From an uncultured Muribaculaceae bacterium (GTDB lineage Bacteria; Bacteroidota; Bacteroidia; Bacteroidales; Muribaculaceae): a DNA stretch of 35,949 nt. The stretch is taken from assembly GCA_945931475.1 (NCBI GenBank), contig CAMEPD010000017.1, positions 1-35,949 of the forward strand, in the 5' to 3' direction. Below the pieces are notes generated by a model. The model did no database searches. It saw nothing but the letters and a program-made list of their open reading frames with translations, and was not told the DNA's origin. This document shows positions 23,165 to 31,363 of the stretch, piece by piece. The position numbers and the translations under genes were made by a program. Position 1 is the stretch's first letter. The number at the start of each line of letters is the position of its first letter.

Positions 23165-26146
23165 TTAGTACTCCGAGGGGAGCAGGTATTTCAGGGCGGC
23201 GCGGATGATGGATTCGCGCTGGGCCTCGTTGCGCACGGCCTCGATGGGGAACCCGAGGACCAACGAGCGGGAGACGGCTCCGCCGTTCGACGGCGTAATC
23301 TGCGAGGCCACGGCGGCCGGTTCGCCGCAGTCGTGGTAGCGCATCACCACATCGTCTTCATTTACAGGGTATAACGCATCGGGCGCGGTAACGCCGTAGA
23401 AGTGCTCGTCGGGTTGCGACTGGAACTCGAATGTACCGCGGTCGAAGCCCGGGATTTTGCCCGGAATCATCTGTACCTTGTCGCCGATGCAGCTCTCGTC
23501 GACCGAGGCGGTCAGGCCGAGGATGTCGCGGGCGAAGGCGGTCTTGTCGTTCTCCACGGCGGTGGAATCATTGGGGCCTTTGAGAATCTCCGAGCCGATA
23601 TACGATCCGCTGGCGAGCAGTGAGCCGCCACGGCGCGAATGGGCCGTCAGACGGGCACGCAGTTCGTCGGGGAAGACTTCGAAGCGCATGGTGTTGGATC
23701 CGGGACGGTAGTCGTGTTTCTGCAGACCGAGTATCAGGTCGACGAGTTTGGGGTCCTTGGCCGACTCTTTACCCTGACAGTAAGCCGATTGCGACGACGA
23801 GATGAAACCTATTCCGGCGTTGCGCAGGGCCATGCCGTGGTCAACGACGTAATCGCGGAAGTTGCCGGCGAATACTTTGTCCTCGAGGTTGCTGTAGGAG
23901 TTGCCCCACGACGAATCGTATTCGGTGAAGTTGTACTGTGCGCCGGTGGTGCCGATTTCCCAGCCGTCGGCCACAGCCGGCGAGCGTTCGATGTCGAAGC
24001 CTTTGCCGCTTTTGTCTATGCCGGGGCCCGACGTGCGGGTGAATCCGTTGACTATTATGGCCTCGGGCGCCTCGTTCTTATGGTTGTACAGGGCAAGCAC
24101 CTCCGAGGGGAACGACACGCCGCCGCCGTTGCCGGCAATCACGCGGTAGGAGTGTATGTCGTTGTCTTTCACCTTCATGGTGATGGATGTGGCGTGGGTG
24201 AGGGCCACTTCGTCGAAGCCTCCGTCGTTGATGCGCTCCTCTATGAGGTAGTAGGTCGGACGCGCTGATTTCTCCGTGGGGTCTTGGGTGGGCTGCCACG
24301 AGATGACGTATTCGCCCGGGCCTTTATACGAAATTTCCAGGTCTTTGACCGGCAGGGGCTGAACCTGATAAGGGAGGCCGTAGCGGTGGGTGAGGAATTT
24401 CAGGATACCCTTGTATACGGCGCGCGACAGCAGGAATTTGAACTCCGGGTCGTGGCCCCGGCGCATATCCTCGAAGTTCTGGTGCGAGAGCGCTTCGAGT
24501 ATCATGGCGGGCATTTTGGTCTCGCGAACCTCGTAGTATCGGCGGTCGAGATACGAGCGGCCGTTCCAGTCGGGGTCGTACTGGCTGCGCACATCGTTCA
24601 ATACCGAGTTGTATACGTCGGTTACCAGCTCGTGGTTGGCCGAACGGGCCGAACCGTTGCCGAAGGGGTTGCCGTCGTCGGTGGAGTATAGGCCGAGGGT
24701 GCCGACCGTCGAGCCGTCGTGGCGCACACCGGCGTCGGTGTGGAAGGCGAATGCCAGGTCGATGGGCACGCCCATGCCGATGGTGTCGGGGAAGAGTTGC
24801 GAGCTGCCAGACAGGTAGTTCGCCCAGTGGGCACGGCTCATGTAGTCGTCCTGGTACGAGTCGCCTGTCGGAGGATCCCATACGTAGCGGGGGAAGCCGG
24901 CGGTCTGCAGATAGATGGCCGAGCCCTCATTGAATTTCGGTACGCCCGAGGTGAAATCGGTCGAATAGGTGGAGCGTGACACCGAACCCATGCCGCCGCC
25001 AATCTTCACGGCGTCGGCGCTGACTACGGCGCCCTCCTCGTCGGAGACATTGTCAAGCTCGACGATGGGTTCGGCCTGGAGGCCCTTCTGGAATTCGTAT
25101 GTGCCGAGATACACCCATGTGCCGCCCCCCATCTGCTGGTTTACGTACACCTCGCGCGAGCCGTCGAGGAAGTTGATGGTGTAATGGGCGTCAGTGGCGC
25201 TGTTGGGGAGCGATGTGTACGATACGTACACGGCGTACTTGCCGCGTTCGGGCAGCTCGGCGTTCCATGCGGCTGTCGATGCCTCGTCCTCGTCGTCGGG
25301 AAGAACGCACTTGCAAACATCGGCGGTACCGGCTATGAAGGGGTTGTCGGTGGGGCGCAGGGCGCGAGCCGACCATGCGTAGCCGGTGGAGTCTTCAAGT
25401 TCCTCCCACTCCTCCTTGCCGTTTGACACGGCGTATTCGCCGGCATCCATGCCGTCGAAATCGGCGATTATCTCGGTGTGGTGCCAGTCGCGTTCACGCG
25501 GCATGGTCACGTAAGCGCCGGCATTTTCGAGCATCGGCGCCAGGTAGGCTGTGGTGAAGGTGTGCGACAGCAGGTCCTCGCGTGTGGTGAAGAGCTTCGG
25601 ACGCTGATATGCCCAGCTGTTGGAACTGGTGTTGAAGTACAGGCCATGGCTGGGCCACAGGGCGATATTGCGCCCCTCGAGACCGTGGGTGATGTCGACC
25701 GGGCGGTCGAACGATATGTATTTGTCGGGTTCGGCCAGGATGGTGTCGGTGCCGCGGATGATGACGGGGCGCCGGGGTGTCGACGGGCGGCGGTAACTGC
25801 CGCGGCTTATGGACGCGCGCGATATGCGGTGGGTGCTGCCTCCGGTGGAGCGGCCGCGCTGACGGCGGCTGAACTTCGAGCGGCGCGACGATACCGACCG
25901 GGCGTCGCGGCGGTTATAGCTGCGTGAACTGCGACGGGAGCTTTTGCGCGATTTTTTGGAACTCTTCGATTTCGAAGATTTTTTTGATTTCTTTGAACCT
26001 TTCTTGCTCGATTTCTTGCTTTTTGACGTTTGCTCGGTCCTTGCCTTCCCCGATGACCGCTTTTTGGCGTAGGCCGGCTCGGCCAGGCTGCCTAACAGTC
26101 CGATAATCAGGGCTACAATGAGAGCATGTAGAGAAAATCGTTTCAC
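23165..26146 (-). CDS. Amidase_3-type protein split by a golvesin/xanthan-lyase-like domain
   Basis: A 993-residue exported protein. A signal peptide (1-27, ending AYAKK) is followed by a very basic Ser/Lys/Arg region to about residue 130. An N-acetylmuramoyl-L-alanine amidase fold appears in two pieces: IALWPSHG with His167 and TTREDLLSHTF with Glu190, then FHTDAG with His469 and MILEALSHQNFED with Glu551, giving all expected zinc and catalytic positions. Between them (about 222-400) lies a golvesin-type beta domain with GKYAVYVSYTSLPNSATDAHY. After 620 there is a fibronectin-III-like domain and a C-terminal Rossmann or glutamine-amidotransferase-like domain. Such proteins are often labelled xanthan lyase from the inserted domain, but peptidoglycan amidase is the better call. 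Confidence 0.85.
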   Translation of the reverse strand: MKRFSLHALIVALIIGLLGSLAEPAYAKKRSSGKARTEQTSKSKKSSKKGSKKSKKSSKSKSSKKSRKSSRRSSRSYNRRDARSVSSRRSKFSRRQRGRSTGGSTHRISRASISRGSYRRPSTPRRPVIIRGTDTILAEPDKYISFDRPVDITHGLEGRNIALWPSHGLYFNTSSNSWAYQRPKLFTTREDLLSHTFTTAYLAPMLENAGAYVTMPRERDWHHTEIIADFDGMDAGEYAVSNGKEEWEELEDSTGYAWSARALRPTDNPFIAGTADVCKCVLPDDEDEASTAAWNAELPERGKYAVYVSYTSLPNSATDAHYTINFLDGSREVYVNQQMGGGTWVYLGTYEFQKGLQAEPIVELDNVSDEEGAVVSADAVKIGGGMGSVSRSTYSTDFTSGVPKFNEGSAIYLQTAGFPRYVWDPPTGDSYQDDYMSRAHWANYLSGSSQLFPDTIGMGVPIDLAFAFHTDAGVRHDGSTVGTLGLYSTDDGNPFGNGSARSANHELVTDVYNSVLNDVRSQYDPDWNGRSYLDRRYYEVRETKMPAMILEALSHQNFEDMRRGHDPEFKFLLSRAVYKGILKFLTHRYGLPYQVQPLPVKDLEISYKGPGEYVISWQPTQDPTEKSARPTYYLIEERINDGGFDEVALTHATSITMKVKDNDIHSYRVIAGNGGGVSFPSEVLALYNHKNEAPEAIIVNGFTRTSGPGIDKSGKGFDIERSPAVADGWEIGTTGAQYNFTEYDSSWGNSYSNLEDKVFAGNFRDYVVDHGMALRNAGIGFISSSQSAYCQGKESAKDPKLVDLILGLQKHDYRPGSNTMRFEVFPDELRARLTAHSRRGGSLLASGSYIGSEILKGPNDSTAVENDKTAFARDILGLTASVDESCIGDKVQMIPGKIPGFDRGTFEFQSQPDEHFYGVTAPDALYPVNEDDVVMRYHDCGEPAAVASQITPSNGGAVSRSLVLGFPIEAVRNEAQRESIIRAALKYLLPSEY

Positions 26147-26186
26147 TGAAATTTGTTTTGATGATTCGTGATTCTTAAGGTAAGTC

Positions 26187-27356
26187 TTACTTCTGCCACC
26201 AGGTGTAGTTGCGGCGCTCGCCCCGGTTGCAGAGAAACCGTGCCTTGAGGTCGGCGGTCCAGCGCCAGAGGATCTGCCACCACAGCAGGGCGCCGGCGAG
26301 ACGCACTCCCAAGGTGCGGCCTGTGGTCTGCCAGCTCTTTGTCAGCGGAATCCACAACGCCGGGATGAGCAGTATCAGCAGGCAGGAGGGGAGCAGATTG
26401 GGGATGGAGAACACGGCCGCTACCGCTATGGCGGCAATCCATACCCACATCATGATGGTGGAGAAGCCCATGAAAATCCGTGCTCCTTTGGGGAGGAAGC
26501 GCGCCGTGAAGGCGTGGTTCATCTTCATCTCGCGCCACGCCTTGAGCGGGTCGTAATAGCGTACGCTCATGCGTGCGCCGGGACTGAGTTCCACCGAGGT
26601 ATTGTCGGGGGTGACTATCTGGTTGACGAACAGGTCGTCGTCTCCGTTGTGCATATTCATGCTACGCGAGAATCCTTTGGCATCGAAGAAGAGTTTACGC
26701 GCGTATGCCAGGTTGTTGCCGGTGCCGCGGTAGGGATGCCCCCCTAAGGCTGCCGAGAGCCATGTGGCGCCGGTGGCTATCTGGTCGAAGGCAGGCATGG
26801 CTTTGCGGAGACCCGAGATGCGGCTCCAGCCCAATACAACCTGCTTGCCGGCGGCGAAATGGCGACCCATCAGGCGCAGCCACTGCAGCGACGCGGGTTT
26901 GCAACCGGCGGTGGTAAGCACTATGTAATCGTGTTTGGCGGCCTTGATACCCAGTGAGATAGCGAGCTTCTTGCGGCTGAGGTTGTGCGCCTCCTCGGGT
27001 ACGAACGTGTGGCGCAGGTTGGGGTATTCGTTCTGCAGGCGCTTCACCACATCGGCCAGGTCGAGCGACGAGCCGTCGTTGATGACGATTACCTCGAACT
27101 CTCCCGGGTATTCCTGCCGGAGCACCAGCGGGAGCATCTGCTCAAGGTCATCGGCGTTGAATGCCGCATAAACTATGACCGACAGCGCCGGCAGTTTAGT
27201 TTCTCCGTCCCGTTGCGGTTCGGCTTCGGCGTCGTCATCCGGTGCTTTCAGGGTGATGCGGCGGCGGTAAGGCACAAGCAGCCATAACATGGCCGCAAGG
27301 GCTGTTACAACGGCTATATATACAATCGGATTTATGTTATATATTGAGAAGTACAC
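26187..27356 (-). CDS. Membrane-bound GT2-family glycosyltransferase
   Basis: A 389-residue protein. The start is a GTG at 27356, chosen because it includes the N-terminal membrane helix (about 11-30) and the only in-frame ATG downstream would cut into that helix. A GT-A domain follows: ALSVIVYAAFNADDLEQML, VIVINDGSSLDLADV, VLTTAGCKPAS in the place of the usual DxD, and HNGDDDLFVNQI. Two or three C-terminal helices (about 300-350) anchor it in the inner membrane, and the tail is basic. It is of the processive/membrane GT2 type; its product is unknown. First gene of the operon with the amidase-like and WG-repeat genes, and divergent from folB. Confidence 0.86.
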   Translation of the reverse strand: MYFSIYNINPIVYIAVVTALAAMLWLLVPYRRRITLKAPDDDAEAEPQRDGETKLPALSVIVYAAFNADDLEQMLPLVLRQEYPGEFEVIVINDGSSLDLADVVKRLQNEYPNLRHTFVPEEAHNLSRKKLAISLGIKAAKHDYIVLTTAGCKPASLQWLRLMGRHFAAGKQVVLGWSRISGLRKAMPAFDQIATGATWLSAALGGHPYRGTGNNLAYARKLFFDAKGFSRSMNMHNGDDDLFVNQIVTPDNTSVELSPGARMSVRYYDPLKAWREMKMNHAFTARFLPKGARIFMGFSTIMMWVWIAAIAVAAVFSIPNLLPSCLLILLIPALWIPLTKSWQTTGRTLGVRLAGALLWWQILWRWTADLKARFLCNRGERRNYTWWQK

Positions 27357-27378
27357 GTTGGATAATGCTTTACAACAA

Positions 27379-27386
27379 CAAAATTA
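27379..27386 (-). promoter_or_regulatory. Candidate -7 box for the GT2-amidase-WG operon
   Basis: The minus strand reads TAATTTTG, 22 nt before the GTG start. No TTTG is seen at the expected 19-21 nt distance, so it is a moderate call. Confidence 0.5.
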
Positions 27387-27441
27387 CAAAATTCAAGTCA
27401 AAAACCATGCCACGACTGAAGGAAAATCCGCTAAATTAGCT

Positions 27442-27449
27442 TACCTTTG
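27442..27449 (+). promoter_or_regulatory. -7 box directly before folB
   Basis: TACCTTTG ends 7 nt before the folB ATG. At the usual spacing, transcription would start at about the first base of the start codon, implying a nearly leaderless message. A -33 element is not obvious. Confidence 0.55.
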
Positions 27450-27456
27450 TACTTCA

Positions 27457-27828
27457 ATGGAAAAATTAACAATTGAAGTGGACCGCCTGAAAGTGCGTGC
27501 GTATCACGGTGTTTTCCCTCAGGAACGAGCTGTGGGCAATGATTTTGAGGTCACCCTAAGCGTCACGGTCATTCCTGAAGGTATATCGGAAATGGCCGAC
27601 CGGCTTGACAACACGGTGAGTTACGCCGACCTCGCCGGAATTATCCGTGAGGTGATGGGTCGTCCCGTCGACCTGCTCGAAACGGTGGCCCTCAATATCA
27701 GCCGCGAGGTGCGCGGCCGCTTTCCGGCCGTCACCGGCGGTCGCGTAAAGGTGACCAAGCTTCACCCGCCCCTGCCGCAGGCTATGGCCGGAGCTTCCAT
27801 TATCTACGAGTGGGGTGACTGCCCTTAA
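27457..27828 (+). CDS. folB: Dihydroneopterin aldolase
   Basis: A 123-residue enzyme of folate synthesis that converts 7,8-dihydroneopterin to 6-hydroxymethyl-dihydropterin and glycolaldehyde. The family's length and motifs are present: an N-terminal strand, RAYHGVFPQERAVGNDF with the active-site tyrosine (residue 16), NTVSYADL, LLETVALNI with the pterin-binding glutamate, and VKVTKLHPPLP with the catalytic lysine (101). The start at 27457 is chosen because upstream residues in the same frame are not part of the family and the -7 promoter box ends just before it. It is followed 24 nt later by the HD-domain gene. The stop codon lies in a half copy of the dispersed repeat. Confidence 0.95.
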   Translation: MEKLTIEVDRLKVRAYHGVFPQERAVGNDFEVTLSVTVIPEGISEMADRLDNTVSYADLAGIIREVMGRPVDLLETVALNISREVRGRFPAVTGGRVKVTKLHPPLPQAMAGASIIYEWGDCP

Positions 27829-27837
27829 ACAGCCTCT
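27825..27837 (+). repeat. Half copy of the dispersed repeat
   Basis: TTAAACAGCCTCT is identical to one arm of copy 3 (14519-14531). It overlaps the folB stop codon; the other arm is missing. Confidence 0.45.
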
Positions 27838-27852
27838 AAAATTAATTTGAAA

Positions 27853-28485
27853 ATGAATATAGACGCTACAGCATGTAAAGAGGAATTCTGCCGGTTGCTG
27901 CGGAGCACCGAACGTCCCGGCGTTGACGATGTGATCTCAGACCTCGAACGTGACGGATTTTTCGAAGCACCCGCATCTGCCGGACATCACCTGAATGTGG
28001 CCGGCGGTCTGGCACAGCATTCCATTTTTGTCTGCAAAGCTTCCCTCAAAGTATGGGAGGGACTCTGCCAGCTCGACCCTGTCCTCGAAAAAGAGGTGCA
28101 GCGCGACAGTATAATCATCGCTTCGCTTCTTCACGACGTGTGCAAGACCGACATCTATTTCCGGAGTGTCAAGAAACGTAAGAATCAGCTCGGCCAATGG
28201 GAGGATTCCGAAGGGTACAAAGTGTCGTACAAGAGTTTCCCGATGGGTCACGGAGAAAAGTCGGTGATAATGGTGCTCCTGTCGGGCCTCGAACTCTCTG
28301 ACGCCGAGATGCTTGCCATCCGCTGGCACATGGGTGCATGGGGCGTAAACCAGAACAGTTTCGAGGAGTGCCGCAACTACGACACCGCCCGTCAGCTCTA
28401 TCCGCTCGTGGCAATTGTGCAAGCCGGCGACTCACTTGCCGCAGCCGTACTTGAACGTTCGGCCGGCGATATCGATGACCTTTAG
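27853..28485 (+). CDS. HD-domain phosphohydrolase, unknown substrate
   Basis: A 210-residue cytosolic protein. All metal-ligand positions of an HD-superfamily hydrolase are visible: His56 in LAQHS, His94-Asp95 in SLLHDVCK, His133 in GHGEKS, His159 in RWHMGAW and Asp193 in QAGDSLAA. The extra histidines make it more like the longer HD proteins that bind two metals. Substrates in this group range from nucleotides to nucleic-acid ends, so none is assigned. The ATG at 27853 is preferred to a TTG 6 nt earlier. It lies between folB and a Nudix gene, 9 nt before the latter, so a role in nucleotide clean-up is a fair guess. Confidence 0.88.
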   Translation: MNIDATACKEEFCRLLRSTERPGVDDVISDLERDGFFEAPASAGHHLNVAGGLAQHSIFVCKASLKVWEGLCQLDPVLEKEVQRDSIIIASLLHDVCKTDIYFRSVKKRKNQLGQWEDSEGYKVSYKSFPMGHGEKSVIMVLLSGLELSDAEMLAIRWHMGAWGVNQNSFEECRNYDTARQLYPLVAIVQAGDSLAAAVLERSAGDIDDL

Positions 28486-28494
28486 CCTCTTAAT

Positions 28495-28914
28495 ATGGTT
28501 TCCGAACCTTCTTCCGGCGGCAAACCCCTCGTACAGGTATCCGCCGGCATTATTTATGACACGGATGGCGCGGTGTTGGCGTGTCGCCGCGGCAAAGGTA
28601 AGAACCCCGAAACAGACTTCAAATGGGAATTCCCCGGAGGAAAACTCGAGCCGGGCGAGACAGCCCGTGACGCCGTGCGCCGTGAACTCCGCGAAGAGCT
28701 CGGCATTGAGGTGACGGCCGGCCGCATGATAGCCGTCATCGAATACGAATACCCCACATTCATCATTCGCCTCCATGCCGTAGAGTGCCGAATCCTCGAA
28801 GGCTCTCCGCATCTGTCGGTCCACACCGGGCTGCGGTGGGTTCACCCCGTCGACCTCCCCTCGCTCCCCTTCTGCCCCGCCGATATACCCCTTCTCCCTC
28901 TCTTGATTCAGTAA
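28495..28914 (+). CDS. Nudix hydrolase, MutT-like
   Basis: A 139-residue protein with a complete Nudix box at residues 49-71 (GKLEPGETARDAVRRELREE, then LGI), matching GX5EX7REUXEEXGU. Upstream, VSAGIIYDTDGAVLACRRGKG and WEFPGG are typical of the MutT/8-oxo-dGTP and (d)CTP pyrophosphatase branch. Such enzymes hydrolyse a nucleoside triphosphate to the monophosphate and pyrophosphate, removing damaged nucleotides. The exact substrate cannot be read from sequence. Last gene of the folB-HD-Nudix unit, followed by a strong terminator at 29008. Confidence 0.92.
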   Translation: MVSEPSSGGKPLVQVSAGIIYDTDGAVLACRRGKGKNPETDFKWEFPGGKLEPGETARDAVRRELREELGIEVTAGRMIAVIEYEYPTFIIRLHAVECRILEGSPHLSVHTGLRWVHPVDLPSLPFCPADIPLLPLLIQ

Positions 28915-29007
28915 TAACCGGTTTCGAATAATCATTGCCCCCGACTCGTCATCGGGGCATGGTTTCCTAAAGGTCGCCGACCAAAACAAATAATGATAAA
29001 TAATAAG

Positions 29008-29043
29008 AAGCGGCCGCATCGTGGAGGATGCGGCCGCTTTTTT
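29008..29043 (+). terminator. Rho-independent terminator, also facing the ppiD-like gene
   Basis: A perfect 13-bp GC-rich stem (29008-29020 with 29027-29039) with a 6-nt loop, running into six Ts on the plus strand. It ends the folB-HD-Nudix unit. On the minus strand the flank is only moderately T-rich, but the position, 15 nt past the ppiD-like stop, suggests it serves both sides. Confidence 0.92.
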
Positions 29044-29057
29044 ATGTTAGGTGTGGA

Positions 29058-31106
29058 TTAATTCTGCTGGTTGGAGTAGAATTTCTGGATGCGGTAGTCA
29101 ACTTTCTTGTGGCCGAGGAGCACGGCGCCGAAGGTGCGCTGGAACGACATTCCGCCCTGAGTCATGTTGAATGCCTGGGCATCCTGTGTGAAGTTGAACG
29201 GACGACCCTGGGTGCTCTCGTTGAGAATCTGGAAGACGGTAGCGCCGGTTGAGGTGGCGATGGGGCCTACAAGCTGACCCTTCTTGGCCATTTTGACGTT
29301 GGCGGCAAGAACGGGATCGGAGCCACGGCCGAACGATACGGTGAGCGAGTCGGTGGCGACGCCCATTACCCGGGCATAGCCGGCCACGCTGTTGGATTTG
29401 CCCTTGTACTGGGCTACGAGTTTGTCGGCTTTCTTCTTGGCCATCACGCGTTCGTTGAGGAACTTCGATACGTGTGAGTCGGTGATGGGGAGGTAGTCGC
29501 CGTCGTAGATGTCAACGACCACGGCGCCGATAAGGCGTGTGGAGCGTTCGTCGGTGAATACGCCTGATACTTCACCCTTGTCGGCATCAAGAGCCCATTT
29601 GCACACGTTGCGCGAGTCGCGCAGGCCGTTGAGCTGGAGGGTCGCTTTGGTTACCTGGGCATCCTGGGCGGTGTAACCGGCCTTTGCCGCGTTGGCGGTG
29701 AATTTATCGGCGGTGTTGTTGGTCTGCAGGAACTTGCGGAGGTCGCTGTTGAGCTTCTCTACGGTAGCGGGCGAAGGCTCGACTACGTAGGTTACCTGAG
29801 CGATGTCGTAAACAGTTACTGGAGCCTTGCGGTTGCGAATGCGCAGGAGCATGCCGGGCTGGGGAGCGTTCTTCGGAGCGAAGTACGAGCCGGGTTCTGC
29901 GTTGGTGAGTTCATCCTTGAACGCTGCCATCTGCGGGTCGACCAGCGAGGTCCAGATGCTGTCCTGACCCTGGGCCTTGTCGCCGAGGTCGGCAACTTTG
30001 ACACCGGCGTTGAGCTGAGCCATCACGGAGTCGGTCATGTTGGCGTCGGCAACGATGGCCATGTCAACGAGCACTGAGTCGACCTGCGAGGTAGAGCCTA
30101 ACAGTTTGGCCAGGGTGTAGGTGTTGTTGATGAACGAAACTGATACCACGGTGTCGGCCTCGAGCTGTGCCAGTTTGTTCTTGAGCTGGGGGTTCATGGC
30201 CGAGGCTGTGGTGCTTACGCGGTTGATTACGAAAGCGTTGTTGTCGGCAAGACCTTCGGTGGCGGGTTTGGCCTTGAGGTCGGCCAGACCTTTGTTGACG
30301 ATGGCCTTGGCGGCGTCCTGGTCCTTCTGCGAGGGCTCGATTGACACGGTGACATACGAGAGGACGCGGGTGTCCTGAGTCAGGCGGAAGAGACCTTTGA
30401 TTTTGTCGTACTCAGCTTTGAGCTCGTCGGGCGTAACGGTTACGTCCTTGTCGGCGATGGCCGAATTGTCCTTCTGTGCGCGGAGCACGGTCCACGACTT
30501 GGTGGTCTGTTCGTATGCGTTTTGGGCGTCGAGCTTATTGGCGTTCATAGAGCCGGCGAGCAGGGTCTGGAACTTCGAGGCCATGAGCATATCCTCGGTC
30601 TGTTTCTCGAGGTTAGCCCATACTTCGCGGAGCTGCTGAATCTGCTGGGGGTCGGTGATTCCCTGCTTCGAGGGGTTTGTGAAGGCTTCAAAAAGCATCT
30701 TGGGGTCGGCTATACCCATCTGCTGCACCATCTGCAGTACGTAGGGGTGGGGTGTGGGGCCGATGATAGCCTTCGACAGCTCGTTGTCGGTGACGGTGAG
30801 GCCGAGGCGCTTGTATTCTTTCTTAAGGAGGGCTTCCTGAATCATACCCTCGAGCACCTGGCTCTGGAGCATGTCGCGGTCAACATCGTTGTAGCCCTGG
30901 TTCTGGTAGTTTTCCTGCATCTGTTCGACGCGTTTCTGGAATTCCAGGTAGTCGATTTTCTCGCCGTCGACCTTAGCCACGGTGTGGCTGTCGGTGAACA
31001 GCTCCTGGGGGCGGTCAACCGCCGTGAGGATGAACAGCAGCAAAGCCACACCCAGAATCGAGATGATAAGGATGGGACGCTGCCGGATTTGTTCAAGTGT
31101 AGACAT
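29058..31106 (-). CDS. PpiD-like membrane-anchored peptidyl-prolyl isomerase/foldase
   Basis: A 682-residue protein with a single N-terminal membrane helix (about 12-30, PILIISILGVALLLFILTAV) and a large periplasmic part. The SurA/PpiD N-terminal chaperone region starts at VAKVDGEKIDYLEFQKRVEQM and includes VLEGMIQEALLKKEYKRLGL. A parvulin-type domain is expected in the middle, followed by a second divergent one and a C-terminal chaperone part, matching the length of Bacteroidota PpiD proteins. The family assists outer-membrane and periplasmic proteins leaving the translocon. Isomerase activity is uncertain because the parvulin active-site residues are poorly conserved here. It is a single gene with a strong promoter and a shared terminator. 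Confidence 0.9.
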   Translation of the reverse strand: MSTLEQIRQRPILIISILGVALLLFILTAVDRPQELFTDSHTVAKVDGEKIDYLEFQKRVEQMQENYQNQGYNDVDRDMLQSQVLEGMIQEALLKKEYKRLGLTVTDNELSKAIIGPTPHPYVLQMVQQMGIADPKMLFEAFTNPSKQGITDPQQIQQLREVWANLEKQTEDMLMASKFQTLLAGSMNANKLDAQNAYEQTTKSWTVLRAQKDNSAIADKDVTVTPDELKAEYDKIKGLFRLTQDTRVLSYVTVSIEPSQKDQDAAKAIVNKGLADLKAKPATEGLADNNAFVINRVSTTASAMNPQLKNKLAQLEADTVVSVSFINNTYTLAKLLGSTSQVDSVLVDMAIVADANMTDSVMAQLNAGVKVADLGDKAQGQDSIWTSLVDPQMAAFKDELTNAEPGSYFAPKNAPQPGMLLRIRNRKAPVTVYDIAQVTYVVEPSPATVEKLNSDLRKFLQTNNTADKFTANAAKAGYTAQDAQVTKATLQLNGLRDSRNVCKWALDADKGEVSGVFTDERSTRLIGAVVVDIYDGDYLPITDSHVSKFLNERVMAKKKADKLVAQYKGKSNSVAGYARVMGVATDSLTVSFGRGSDPVLAANVKMAKKGQLVGPIATSTGATVFQILNESTQGRPFNFTQDAQAFNMTQGGMSFQRTFGAVLLGHKKVDYRIQKFYSNQQN

Positions 31107-31218
31107 TTAAAGTTAAATGGTTTATGATTGTTTATTATATTTCAAAACAATGTAAATCGGCCACCGCATATCGCCCTGCAGCGGGGTGCGGGCTTACCCG
31201 GTGCGCATATTAAGCGCA

Positions 31219-31250
31219 CAAAGATACGGAATTTCGTTTTAACCGACAAA
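31219..31250 (-). promoter_or_regulatory. Promoter of the ppiD-like gene
   Basis: On the minus strand TTTG (31250-31247), 20 nt, then TATCTTTG (31226-31219). A perfect GTGCGC/GCGCAC inverted repeat (31201-31206 with 31214-31219) touches the -7 box and spans the expected start site near 31212, so it could be an operator or a leader hairpin. The leader is about 105 nt. Confidence 0.87.
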
Positions 31251-31284
31251 TATTTGTGATTTTTTGCTGTAAAATCTGAATTGA

Positions 31285-31316
31285 TTTGGTTTTGTGGTTG
31301 CATTATCTTAACTTTG
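31285..31316 (+). promoter_or_regulatory. Promoter of the beta-lactamase gene
   Basis: TTTG (31285-31288), 20 nt, then TAACTTTG (31309-31316), an exact consensus promoter. It is divergent from the ppiD-like promoter, with the two -33 elements 34 nt apart. The leader is about 41 nt. Confidence 0.88.
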
Positions 31317-31363
31317 TGAGCAGACAATAATAGTATTAACACTTACTTAACACCCTTACTGAC

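Noticed and set aside
28938-28965. CCCCGA/TCGGGG inverted repeat after the Nudix gene
   Set aside because: A bulged short stem with no T tract; the much stronger terminator at 29008-29043 explains transcript ending.
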